DNA of 64,000 bases, from NCBI GenBank assembly GCA_043747875.1, contig JAYTOI010000155.1, positions 62,001-126,000 of the forward strand. The letters run 5' to 3'. The DNA is from CADEED01 sp043747875. Its GTDB lineage: Bacteria > Pseudomonadota > Gammaproteobacteria > Steroidobacterales > Steroidobacteraceae. The notes below the pieces were generated by a model. That model saw only the letters and a list, made by a program, of their open reading frames with translations. It was not told the origin of the DNA and did not search any database. A program made the translations under genes and the position numbers. Shown in pieces: positions 50,860 through 58,779 of the stretch; positions within the stretch are counted from its first letter, which is position 1, and every line of letters starts with the position of its first letter.

Positions 50860-53286
50860 ATGAAGCTGCGCATCGCGGTCACTCGTGCCGCCGTCGTCGC
50901 GTTGGTGTTCGTCGCGGGTTGCGGCGGCGCGCAGAGCCGCTACGAGAGCCACCTGGCGAAGGGCGAGGATTTCTTCGCCGCGGAAAATTTCGAGAAGGCG
51001 CGCATCGAGTTCCGCAACGCGCTGCAGATCCTGCCGAACGACGCACAGGGCCGCTTCCTGTACGGCCGCAGCATGGAACGCCTCGGCAAGGTGCGCGAAG
51101 CCGCCGGCATGTATCAGGGCGCGATCGACAACGACACCAACCATGCCGGGGCGCGCGCGGCGCTCGGCCGCGTCTATGTATTCGCCGGCGCGCCCGACAA
51201 GGCGCTCGAGCTGGTCGAGCCCGCCATAGCCGCGAAGCCCGACGACGCGGAGTTGCTCACGGTGCGGGCCGCGGCACGCGCGCAGCTCAACCAGGCGGAG
51301 GCGGCACTTGCCGACGCGCAGCGCGCGGTGCAGCTCGCGCCGGCCAGCGAGAACGCGGTCGCGCTGCTCGCGTCCCTCTACCGGCAGCGCAACGACGCGC
51401 CGCGTGCCATCGAGCTGCTGAAAGGCACGCTCGCGAAGACGCCGAAGGCGACCGAGCTGCGCCAGGTGCTGGGGTTGCTCTATCTATCTGTCGGCGACAA
51501 GCAGGGCGCCGAGGCGCAGATGCGCAAGGTGATCGAGAGCAAGCCCACCGACCCGAAGCCGCGCTATCAGCTGGCGATTTTCCTGAGCGGCGAGAAGCGC
51601 CTCGACGACGCGCAGAAGGTGCTCGAGGAAGCGATCGTCGCGGCCGGACGCCGCAGCGACGATGCCGGGACCGCGAGCGACGAGGCGAAACTGGTGTACG
51701 CCGATTTCCTCGCCGCCCAGCGTGAGCCCGAGCGCGGCATCGCCGCGCTCGAGAAATTCATGCGCGAGTCGCCGGACAACCATGACCTCGCCCTCGGACT
51801 CGGCGCGCTGCGCCAGCGCATGAATGACAATGCTGCGGCCATCTCCGTCTACGAAAAAGTGATCGCCCAGGCCGGCCAGAAGCCCTCCGGGCTGGTGGCG
51901 CGCAATCGCATCGCCGCGATCCACGTCGCGGCGGGACATCTGGCGCCGGCCAGGGAACTGATCGCCCAGGTGCTGGCGGAGAATCCGCGCGACAACGATG
52001 CGCTGCTGTTGCGCGGCAATCTCGCGCTGCAAGCGAACGACCCCGCCACCGCGATCGGCGATCTGCGCGCGGTGCTGCGCGACCAGCCCGATGCCGTGGC
52101 GGTGCTGCGCACGCTGGCGCGCGCACATGCCGCCAACGGCGAGCCGGCGCTGGCCGAAGAATCGCTGCAACGCGCGGTGCAGCTCACTCCGCAGGATGCC
52201 GGCGCGCGCATCGAGCTGGCGCAGTTCCTGGCGCAGAGCGGCAAGTCCGAGCAGGCGCTGCCGCTCGCCGAACAAACCGTGCGCGACAATCCGACCCATG
52301 TGGCGGCCCGCGAAGTGCTGGTGCGCATGTACCTCGAGCGGCGCGATTTCGCGGCCGCGAAGCTCGCCGCCGACGATCTGAAGACGCTCGCGCCGGAGCG
52401 CGCCGTGGGCCACTACCTTGCGGGCCTGGTCGCGCAGGCGCAGCGGCGCAGCGAAGACGCGCGTGCGGGATTCGAGCGCGCGCTCGAGCTGCAGCCCGAC
52501 GCCGCTGATGCGCTGGCGGCATTGATGCGGCTGCACGTGGCGATGAATCGCCCGGACGAGGCGCGTGCGCTGGTCGAGCGCACGCTGACGCGGGCTCCCG
52601 AAAACTTCGTCGCGCGCAACCTGCTGGGCGAGCTGCACCTGGCCGCGAAGGAGCTCGAGCCCGCGCGCGCGGAATTCACCAAGGTGGTGGCCGGCGCGCC
52701 GCGCTGGACCCTGGGCTACCGCAATCTCGCGCTCGCCCATATGGCGGGCAAGGACGACCGCGCGGCGATTGCGACGCTCGAGAAGGGCATCGCCGCATCC
52801 GGACAGGATTTCGCGCTGGTCGCGGATCTCGCGGCGCTCTACGAGCGCGGCCGTCAATTCGACCGGGCTATCGCCGCATACGAAGCGCTGATCGAGCGCC
52901 GGCACGGCATGACGGCCGCCGAGAACAATCTCGCGATGCTGCTCGTCACCTACCGCACCGATCAAAAGAGCTTCGACCGCGCACGCGAGCTCACGCAGCA
53001 GTTCGCCAACTCGCCCAACCCCGCGCTGCTCGACACGCACGGCTGGGTGCTCTATCGCCGCGGACAGTTCGCCGAGGCATTGACGGTGCTGGAGCGCGCG
53101 CGGCACATCGCGCCCGAGGCACAGGTGGTGCGTTTCCACCTCGGCATGGCGCAGTACAAATCGGGGCAAAGTGCACAGGCGCGCGAGAATCTGCAGGCGG
53201 CGCTCGCGAGTCCGCGCGTGTTCGCCGGCGCAGATGAAGCGCGCGCGGCGCTGGCGGCGATGGGTGCATCGGCAGGCAAGGGCTGA
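50860..53286 (+). CDS. PrsT-like TPR lipoprotein of PEP-CTERM/exosortase system
   Basis: 808 residues. Signal peptide with lipobox VAGC (Cys21), so a lipid-anchored periplasmic or outer-membrane protein. About 20 tetratricopeptide repeats fill the rest, for example FEKARIEFRNALQILPND and AAISVYEKVIAQ. The size, lipobox and position beside exosortase genes match the PEP-CTERM-system TPR lipoprotein PrsT. It may scaffold polymer export or processing of sorted proteins. AGGAAG at 50847-50852 supports ATG 50860. A weak GTCAC half-site lies at 50793. It overlaps the next gene by one base. Confidence 0.88.
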   Translation: MKLRIAVTRAAVVALVFVAGCGGAQSRYESHLAKGEDFFAAENFEKARIEFRNALQILPNDAQGRFLYGRSMERLGKVREAAGMYQGAIDNDTNHAGARAALGRVYVFAGAPDKALELVEPAIAAKPDDAELLTVRAAARAQLNQAEAALADAQRAVQLAPASENAVALLASLYRQRNDAPRAIELLKGTLAKTPKATELRQVLGLLYLSVGDKQGAEAQMRKVIESKPTDPKPRYQLAIFLSGEKRLDDAQKVLEEAIVAAGRRSDDAGTASDEAKLVYADFLAAQREPERGIAALEKFMRESPDNHDLALGLGALRQRMNDNAAAISVYEKVIAQAGQKPSGLVARNRIAAIHVAAGHLAPARELIAQVLAENPRDNDALLLRGNLALQANDPATAIGDLRAVLRDQPDAVAVLRTLARAHAANGEPALAEESLQRAVQLTPQDAGARIELAQFLAQSGKSEQALPLAEQTVRDNPTHVAAREVLVRMYLERRDFAAAKLAADDLKTLAPERAVGHYLAGLVAQAQRRSEDARAGFERALELQPDAADALAALMRLHVAMNRPDEARALVERTLTRAPENFVARNLLGELHLAAKELEPARAEFTKVVAGAPRWTLGYRNLALAHMAGKDDRAAIATLEKGIAASGQDFALVADLAALYERGRQFDRAIAAYEALIERRHGMTAAENNLAMLLVTYRTDQKSFDRARELTQQFANSPNPALLDTHGWVLYRRGQFAEALTVLERARHIAPEAQVVRFHLGMAQYKSGQSAQARENLQAALASPRVFAGADEARAALAAMGASAGKG

Positions 53287-55226
53287 TGCGGATTCAACTC
53301 CTGGCCGCGTGGGCGGCGCTGATATGGGCGCAGGCCGCTCTGCCCGTGCAGGCGCAGACGCTCCTCGACGAGACCAACACCATCGTGGCGCCCGCAGCGC
53401 CGTCGGCCGTGCTGCGGGAATTCGAGGTTGCCATTGCCGGCACGTACGAGCTGCGCGTGACCGATCTCGGCGTGCCCGCCGCACTGATCAACGCGCGCGC
53501 CGCCATCCTGCGCGACGGCGCCATCGTGCGCGAGCTCGCGCTCACGGCCGCTGAAGCTTCGATTACGTTCGATGCCACACCGGGCGCGTATTCCTTGAGC
53601 ATCGTCGGTGCGCCGGGCGACCCCGGCGTAGGCACGATCGGCGCGCGCTTGCGCCGTGGGACGGACACGCCGGTGGTCGACGTGGCCGAGACCATCGAAG
53701 TGCCGAATCCGCCGCCACCGCCGACGCGCAAGCAGCTCGACACCACGTTCCGGGTATTCGATGCGGGCGTGCACAGCGTCACGCTCTCCGATCTCGGCTT
53801 TCCCGCGCCGCTCGCCGCGGCGCGCCTCTCCGTCGTGCGCAGCGGCGGAGGAGCGCTCGACGCGCAACTGGGCGCGCCCGGCGTCGCAATGTTCGATGCG
53901 ACACCCGGCGACTATCGTCTGTTCGTCATCGCGGACGCCGATGCGGCCGAGCTGGCCGGAGTGGCGCACGTCGCGGTGACCACCGCCGCGGGCACGCCTA
54001 TCTACCGGCGCATGCTGCCCGCGGGGCGCGTCGAGACGCTGGGCGGCGGGCTGCTCGCCGCAGGCGCGCACACGCTGGTCGCGACGGATCTGCAGATACC
54101 GCAGGCGTTGAGCGCGCTGCGGGTCGCGACGACTTCGGAAGGCGCGCTCGTGGCGCGGCTCGATGCGCCGGGCAGCGTCGAATTCACCACCACCGGTGCC
54201 GGTCACGACGTGCTCGCCGTGGCGAAGCCCACGGCGAACGGCTCCGGCAGTTACACCGCGGAACTGCGCCGTGCGGGCGCGCCCGCGCTGAGCTTCGTCG
54301 CATCCGTCAGTGATGGGGACGCGGCCGGCGCGACCACGCTCACCGGCGTCGTCGCGACCGCCGGATCGCACCGCCTGCGGGTCACGGACTTCGCGTTTCC
54401 GCAGGGCTTCACCGGCCTGCGCACGACCGTGACGCAGGGCGGCGTGAGCGTTGCGAATCTCGATACGCCGGGCATGCTCGACGTGAACCTGCAGGCGGGC
54501 GCGGTCAAGGTGCTGGTGTTCGGAGTCGCCAACACGGCGGGCAACGGCATGTACGGCGTCGAGCTGCGGCCGGTGAGCGGCAGCGACGGCACGGTGGTCG
54601 AGGCGACGCGCGGAGTCGGCAGCGCGTTCGATGCGCGGCAGTTCGTGGTCACCACGGCCGGCCGTTACCGGATCATTGCCGACGATCTGGAATTCCCGCA
54701 GCGTTTCGCCGGTCTGGATGCGGTCATCACGCGCGGTCCCGAAGTCGTCGGCAGCTTCTTCGGAGGCGGCTCGTTCATCTTCAACGCGACGCCCGGCAGC
54801 TATTTCATCAATTTCATCGCCAAGCCCGGCGCGCAAAGCGGCGGTGCCGGCACATATCGCATGCGCGTCGCGGGTGCGCCCAATCTGCCGACGCTGACGC
54901 TGTCGGCGAACCCCGAGACCGTCACGGTGGGCAGGGCGACGCAGCTCACGTGGAGCTCCACCGACACCACTCAGTGTGTCGCATCGGGCGCGTGGTCCGG
55001 CGCCAAGACGGCGAGCGGCAACGAGACGACGGCGGTGCTGTCGGCGCAGACCACGTTCACGCTCGATTGCACGGGGCCCGGCGGTACCGCGAGCAAACAG
55101 GTCGTCGTGGGAGTGAGTCAACCGCCTGCGGGCGGCGGCGGGGGCGGCGGAGCGATGAGTGAGACCATGTTGTTAGCGCTCCTCGCCGCCGCCGTGCTTC
55201 GCGAGTGGCACCGATCGAGACGCTGA
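53286..55226 (+). CDS. Secreted five-repeat protein with Ig-like domain and Gly-rich hydrophobic tail
   Basis: 646 residues. Signal peptide about 1-23. Five tandem repeats of about 100 residues start their core motif near 58, 167, 266, 366 and 465. The core reads (V/A/L)(T/S/D)DLxFPxxhxxh, followed by a strand, then a PGxYxhxhhA strand, where x is any residue and h a hydrophobic one. Next comes a bacterial Ig-like domain at about 535-612 (TWSSTDTTQCVASGAWSG). The C-terminus is a Gly run, a hydrophobic helix (MLLALLAAAVL) and a basic end (HRSRR), a layout like GlyGly-CTERM or related sorting signals but without VPLPA. I do not recognise the repeats as a named family. It overlaps the TPR gene by one base, so it is probably a partner of it. 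Confidence 0.75.
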   Translation: MRIQLLAAWAALIWAQAALPVQAQTLLDETNTIVAPAAPSAVLREFEVAIAGTYELRVTDLGVPAALINARAAILRDGAIVRELALTAAEASITFDATPGAYSLSIVGAPGDPGVGTIGARLRRGTDTPVVDVAETIEVPNPPPPPTRKQLDTTFRVFDAGVHSVTLSDLGFPAPLAAARLSVVRSGGGALDAQLGAPGVAMFDATPGDYRLFVIADADAAELAGVAHVAVTTAAGTPIYRRMLPAGRVETLGGGLLAAGAHTLVATDLQIPQALSALRVATTSEGALVARLDAPGSVEFTTTGAGHDVLAVAKPTANGSGSYTAELRRAGAPALSFVASVSDGDAAGATTLTGVVATAGSHRLRVTDFAFPQGFTGLRTTVTQGGVSVANLDTPGMLDVNLQAGAVKVLVFGVANTAGNGMYGVELRPVSGSDGTVVEATRGVGSAFDARQFVVTTAGRYRIIADDLEFPQRFAGLDAVITRGPEVVGSFFGGGSFIFNATPGSYFINFIAKPGAQSGGAGTYRMRVAGAPNLPTLTLSANPETVTVGRATQLTWSSTDTTQCVASGAWSGAKTASGNETTAVLSAQTTFTLDCTGPGGTASKQVVVGVSQPPAGGGGGGGAMSETMLLALLAAAVLREWHRSRR

Positions 55227-55244
55227 CCCGGGAGCCGAAATCGG

Positions 55245-55982
55245 ATGATCCGCAATCCGCACAACTGGCGCTCGCTGTACCGGGCATTGTGGGTGTTTTC
55301 CAACCCCCTGCGACTCGTCGTGAGCGTGCTGCGCGGCACCGCGCCGCGGCGATTGCGCTTGCGCACGCCGACCGGCTCGTTGACGTTGCGGATGCGGAAT
55401 TTCGAGAGCCTGAAAACAGTGTTCAGCATTTTCTGCCGCGAGGATTACGGTGTCAGCGGCGACCGGCCGCTGCACTTTCTCGACATCGGCGCCAACATCG
55501 GCATCAGCGCGGCCTACTTCCTGAGCCGCCATCCGGAAAACACGGTGCGATGCTACGAGCCGGACAGCGGCAACCTGGAATTCCTGCGCGATAATCTCGC
55601 GCCGTTCGGAGCACGTGCGCGCATCGAGTCACGCGCGGTCGGAGTTACGGGCGCCAGTGTGTTGCTGTACCGCGCCGCGGATGGGAAATACAGCTCTACC
55701 ATGCCGTCGAGCGACGCAATCGCAGTGCCGAGAGTCGAGGCGGAAGCCTTCGGCGAGGTACTGGATGAAGTGCGCCGCCGCAATGGCCCGACAGTGGTCA
55801 AGCTGGATGTCGAAGGCGTCGAGCGCGATCTGATCGCGGCAGTCGATTTCGCCGCATACCCCAGCATCGAGCGCCTGTTCTGCGAATCGACGGAATGCGG
55901 CGCGCTGATCCGCCGCCGCCACGAGCGCACCGTGCGCAACGGCTATGTCGAGGACCTGAAATTCCTGTCCGCTGCTCCGTGA
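55245..55982 (+). CDS. FkbM-family methyltransferase
   Basis: 245 residues. SAM-binding motif FLDIGANIGISAAYF near 77-91, then YEPDSGNLEFLRDN, then VVKLDVEGVERDLI near 187, which are the three FkbM hallmark blocks. It probably O-methylates a sugar or glycan end. It closes the exopolysaccharide locus, 18 bases after the repeat protein. Some FkbM enzymes have a role in lipid or protein glycan modification, so the target is not certain. Confidence 0.88.
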   Translation: MIRNPHNWRSLYRALWVFSNPLRLVVSVLRGTAPRRLRLRTPTGSLTLRMRNFESLKTVFSIFCREDYGVSGDRPLHFLDIGANIGISAAYFLSRHPENTVRCYEPDSGNLEFLRDNLAPFGARARIESRAVGVTGASVLLYRAADGKYSSTMPSSDAIAVPRVEAEAFGEVLDEVRRRNGPTVVKLDVEGVERDLIAAVDFAAYPSIERLFCESTECGALIRRRHERTVRNGYVEDLKFLSAAP

Positions 55983-56020
55983 AGGGGCCCGAGGTCCGCG
56001 CGAAAGGCGAAACGTCGCGG

Positions 56021-56210
56021 GTGACGCACGGCGACGAGTTCGATACCGCTGCGCATTGAAGCCCGTGGCTGAATAACCTCGGCGCATGCCTGGGATTTCG
56101 CGCCGCGGCTCATCTTCTACGTGAATGCGATCCGCAGGGTGTTCGGGCACATCCATTGCGTCGGCATAGGCGAGATCGGCGTTCGCTATTGCAACGACGG
56201 CGATTGTGTC
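56021..56210 (+). pseudogene. Decayed copy of LpxH-like metallophosphoesterase
   Basis: The DNA aligns with the gene at 2621-3421. It matches the MHGDEFD block (here GTGACGCACGGCGACGAGTT), the CSPWL region, the HVNAIRR block and finally the GHIH and YCNDGDWV blocks. An internal deletion joins the segment after NAIRR straight to GHIH. Stops interrupt the frame (TGA at 56057). No intact ORF remains. It lies right after the FkbM gene in a 322-base gap. Confidence 0.8.
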
Positions 56211-56304
56211 CCGCCCGCGGCGCCTCACTACCGCGCGCAGCGAGAACACACTCTTTGCCAAATCGATTCCGCCGGTAGTACCGTTGCGCACCGGACTCTC
56301 CCAC

Positions 56305-56727
56305 ATGAATTCGAAAGCCTCACCCCCCGCTCACAGGACGCCGGCCGACTCCACCGAGGCCGTCGACGCGCTGTTGCAGGCGCTCCGGCACCCCGCGGAA
56401 GCAGCAATTCAAGCTCTACGTGCCGTCATCCTGCAGGTAGATCCATCCATTCGCGAAGGTGTGAAGTGGAATGCTCCGAGTTTCCGCACGAGCGAGTACT
56501 TTGCGACGACCAACCTACGGACGAAGGGCGGCACCGGTGTCGTACTTCACTTCGGCGCGAAAGTTCGAAAAGTGGCAGCCTCCAGCGCGTCGATCAAAGA
56601 TCCGCAGAAGCTCCTCGAGTGGGCGGCGAAAGATCGTGCCACGGTCAACTTTTCGGACATGAATGACCTTGCGACCAAGCAAAAGGCGTTCCAGGCCATC
56701 CTGCGGCAGTGGATCACGTATGTCTAA
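56305..56727 (+). CDS. DUF1801 domain protein (YdhG-like)
   Basis: 140 residues. The pattern ILQVDPSIREGVKWNAPSFR, then YFATTNLRTKGGTGVVLHFG, then DRATVNFSDMNDL and a terminal ILRQWITYV matches the DUF1801 family, small soluble proteins of unknown function. ATG 56305 begins the protein, and upstream in-frame codons overlap the decayed gene copy. No operon partner is evident. Its codon use and less GC-rich DNA differ from the preceding exopolysaccharide genes, so it may be a later arrival. Confidence 0.85.
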   Translation: MNSKASPPAHRTPADSTEAVDALLQALRHPAEAAIQALRAVILQVDPSIREGVKWNAPSFRTSEYFATTNLRTKGGTGVVLHFGAKVRKVAASSASIKDPQKLLEWAAKDRATVNFSDMNDLATKQKAFQAILRQWITYV

Positions 56728-56997
56728 AGCCGCGCGCTCGGAGCGCGGTCTGACAAATTCGCTGGGGCGGACGCATGAGGGATGAAGTGCCAATTCCATT
56801 CATCCGTGCGCGCGGCGCTCAGCTCAACGGTTGAGCCTGTAGAAAACTTTTGCTGAGCGCCGGTTTGTGGTGCGAGATCGGGAGATCGGCGGTGGTTAGC
56901 CGCTCGACGAGTCCCGAGCGGCACGTTCGATGTCCAATGGCCCGTTAAGGGGTTTCCCCGACCGCAGACCCACGAAGCATGTGAAACAATCGCCGCC
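56728..56997 (+). other. Gene-free stretch before PhzF fragment
   Basis: No gene seen. The last 63 bases (56935-56997) resemble the promoter region of phzF at 57870-57926, with shared GTTTCCCC, CCGCAGACCC-like and GTGAAACAATC stretches, so this is a duplicated promoter. The rest holds nothing I can name. Confidence 0.5.
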
Positions 56998-57069
56998 ATG
57001 GAACTGCACTACCGGATTCTCAACGTTTTTGCCGGCGGTGGCGCTGGTCAGCCCGTCCTGAAGAAATGA
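56998..57069 (+). pseudogene. Duplicated 5' fragment of phzF
   Basis: ATG plus 22 codons. The first eleven residues, MELHYRILNVF, are identical to the start of the PhzF protein at 57927 except one (MELRYRILNVF). Similarity then fades and the frame stops at TGA 57067. That stop overlaps the ATG of the Cys-rich gene (57066) as ATGA, so the fragment may act as a translated leader for it. Confidence 0.75.
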
Positions 57070-57857
57070 AAGCCGCACCCCCGAATACCGTTTGCCGTTA
57101 CTGCGGCACCACGCTCGACGCGCTGGCGCGCTACCGTGGCGTGGCGATCTGCGGTGCGGCGCCGTGCCGGCACAAGGCGGCTCACGCACACACAACAAAC
57201 TTGAAGCAGGCGCTGAGCGCTGCAGCGCCGGCTGCCGCGCGCAGTCAATTGCAGCTACGCGAAGCGCCCACCGCGATGGTGTGGCTGCAACACTGCGAGC
57301 CCGAGATGGTCGCGGTCGATGATGACGACCGTGGACGCCATCGTGTCTACCTTGATTCAGTGGTCGCGGACGGCGCGCTCATCGAGCGCGCACCCTCCAC
57401 CGAATCCTCCCCGGACGACAAACGTCCGCAAGGTGCGCGACTGTGCGCGCAATGTCGCGGCCGTTGCTGCCGGGCGGGCGCCAAGGAGCGCGCCTTCATC
57501 GACCTCACCGTGCTCTCGCGATGGCAGCAGGCGCATCCTGGATGCAGCCTCGCAGATGCAGCGGATGCCTATCTCGCGATGCTGCCCGCCGAACATGTGC
57601 GGGACGCCTGTCTGTACCAGACTGCACAGGGCTGCGCCATTTCCCGCGAATACCGCTCTGACACCTGCAACCAATTCGCGTGCGATGCCCTTCAGCAGCT
57701 TCGTCGTGCGGTTGCGAGCGAGCCAGCGGGTGCGGTGATTGCGGTCACCTTCCACAAAGACCAGGTCGAGCGTGCCGTGGTCATCGAGGCCGGTGCGACG
57801 CGTGCGTTCGAACTCGAAGTGCGGAACCCGAGCGACGGCACGAGCGACGCAAGTTAG
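57066..57857 (+). CDS. Cys-rich protein, possible metal-binding
   Basis: 263 residues with several cysteine clusters: CRYCG (C10, C13), CGAAPC near 29-34, CAQCRGRCC near 127-135, and later CLYQTAQGC and CNQFAC. The first pair looks like a zinc ribbon. The later C-x2-C-x3-CC and C-x8-C pattern recalls YkgJ-type cysteine-cluster proteins that may bind Fe-S or zinc. I do not recognise it with confidence. It has no signal peptide. It lies between a broken and an intact copy of the phzF start, which suggests it was placed there by the duplication event. Confidence 0.7.
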   Translation: MKAAPPNTVCRYCGTTLDALARYRGVAICGAAPCRHKAAHAHTTNLKQALSAAAPAAARSQLQLREAPTAMVWLQHCEPEMVAVDDDDRGRHRVYLDSVVADGALIERAPSTESSPDDKRPQGARLCAQCRGRCCRAGAKERAFIDLTVLSRWQQAHPGCSLADAADAYLAMLPAEHVRDACLYQTAQGCAISREYRSDTCNQFACDALQQLRRAVASEPAGAVIAVTFHKDQVERAVVIEAGATRAFELEVRNPSDGTSDAS

Positions 57858-57926
57858 AGATGCAAGGGCCAGCGGACCGGGTTTCCCCTGCCACAGGCCC
57901 GTAATCCTTGTGAAATAATCCCACGC

Positions 57927-58769
57927 ATGGAACTGCGCTACCGGATTCTCAACGTCTTCACCGTCGGCGGCGCGCGCCTGTCCGGCAACCCGCTGGCCGT
58001 CATCGAAGATGGTCACGAATTGGACCCGACGCAGATGCAGGACATCGCGCGGCAGTTCAACCTCGCCGAGACCACGTTCATCCTGCCGTCGAAGCGCGCC
58101 GCCGCGCTGGTGCGCATCTTCACGCCGGCTTATGAGATGCCGTTCGCCGGGCACCCGACGCTGGGCACGGCGCACGTGTGCCGCGCGCTCGGCCTCGGCG
58201 GCAATCAGCTCGGTCTCGAGATGCGCGCCGGCATCATCGCCGTGACCTCCGAGGGCGATCACTGGACGCTGCGCGCCGCCGCGGCATCTTCGCGCCTGGC
58301 CGATCTGCAGCCGGCCGAGATCGCAAAGTTGTTAGGACTCGAGGCCACCGACGTCGGCTTCCAGCCGCTGTGGGTCAAGGCGGGCCGCGAGCAGTTGATC
58401 ATCCCGCTGACCAGCGAAGCGGCCGTGCGGCGCGCGAAACCTCGCGCGGAGATGTTCGACCGGCTCAAGAGCACCGACGGGCAGGGGCAGGCCTACGTGT
58501 TCGCGTCCTCGGGCGCCAAGAAGATCCTGAGCCGGTTCTTCTTCCCGGATGGCATGGCGGTGCGCGAGGACCCCGCCACGGGCTCCGCCTGCGCGAATCT
58601 CGGCGCGTGGTTCGTCGCGATGGGTCGTCGGCCGCCGCTGGCCTTCGAGATCTCGCAGGGCGACATGGTCGGCCGGCCCTCGCTCCTGCAGCTCGAAGTG
58701 AACTCCGACAACGAAGTATTCGTGGGCGGAGACGTCATCGAGATAGGATCGGGCATCTTGAATATCTAA
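57927..58769 (+). CDS. PhzF-family isomerase/epimerase-like protein
   Basis: 280 residues. Family motifs: YRILNVFTVGGARLSGNPLAV at the start, FNLAETTFIL near 46, FTPAYEMPFAGHPTLGTAH near 69 and FFPDGMAVREDPATGSACAN near 206-225. The catalytic Glu is in the ETTFI block. PhzF itself acts in phenazine synthesis, but no other phz genes are present, so this is one of the many housekeeping homologues with unknown substrates. It lies 10 bases before the cystathionine gamma-synthase-family gene. Confidence 0.9.
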   Translation: MELRYRILNVFTVGGARLSGNPLAVIEDGHELDPTQMQDIARQFNLAETTFILPSKRAAALVRIFTPAYEMPFAGHPTLGTAHVCRALGLGGNQLGLEMRAGIIAVTSEGDHWTLRAAAASSRLADLQPAEIAKLLGLEATDVGFQPLWVKAGREQLIIPLTSEAAVRRAKPRAEMFDRLKSTDGQGQAYVFASSGAKKILSRFFFPDGMAVREDPATGSACANLGAWFVAMGRRPPLAFEISQGDMVGRPSLLQLEVNSDNEVFVGGDVIEIGSGILNI

Positions 58770-58779
58770 GGAGCCCTCC

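Noticed and set aside
57927..58769. PhzF homologue as evidence of phenazine synthesis.
   Set aside because: No other phz genes are present, and PhzF-like proteins are widespread without phenazine pathways.
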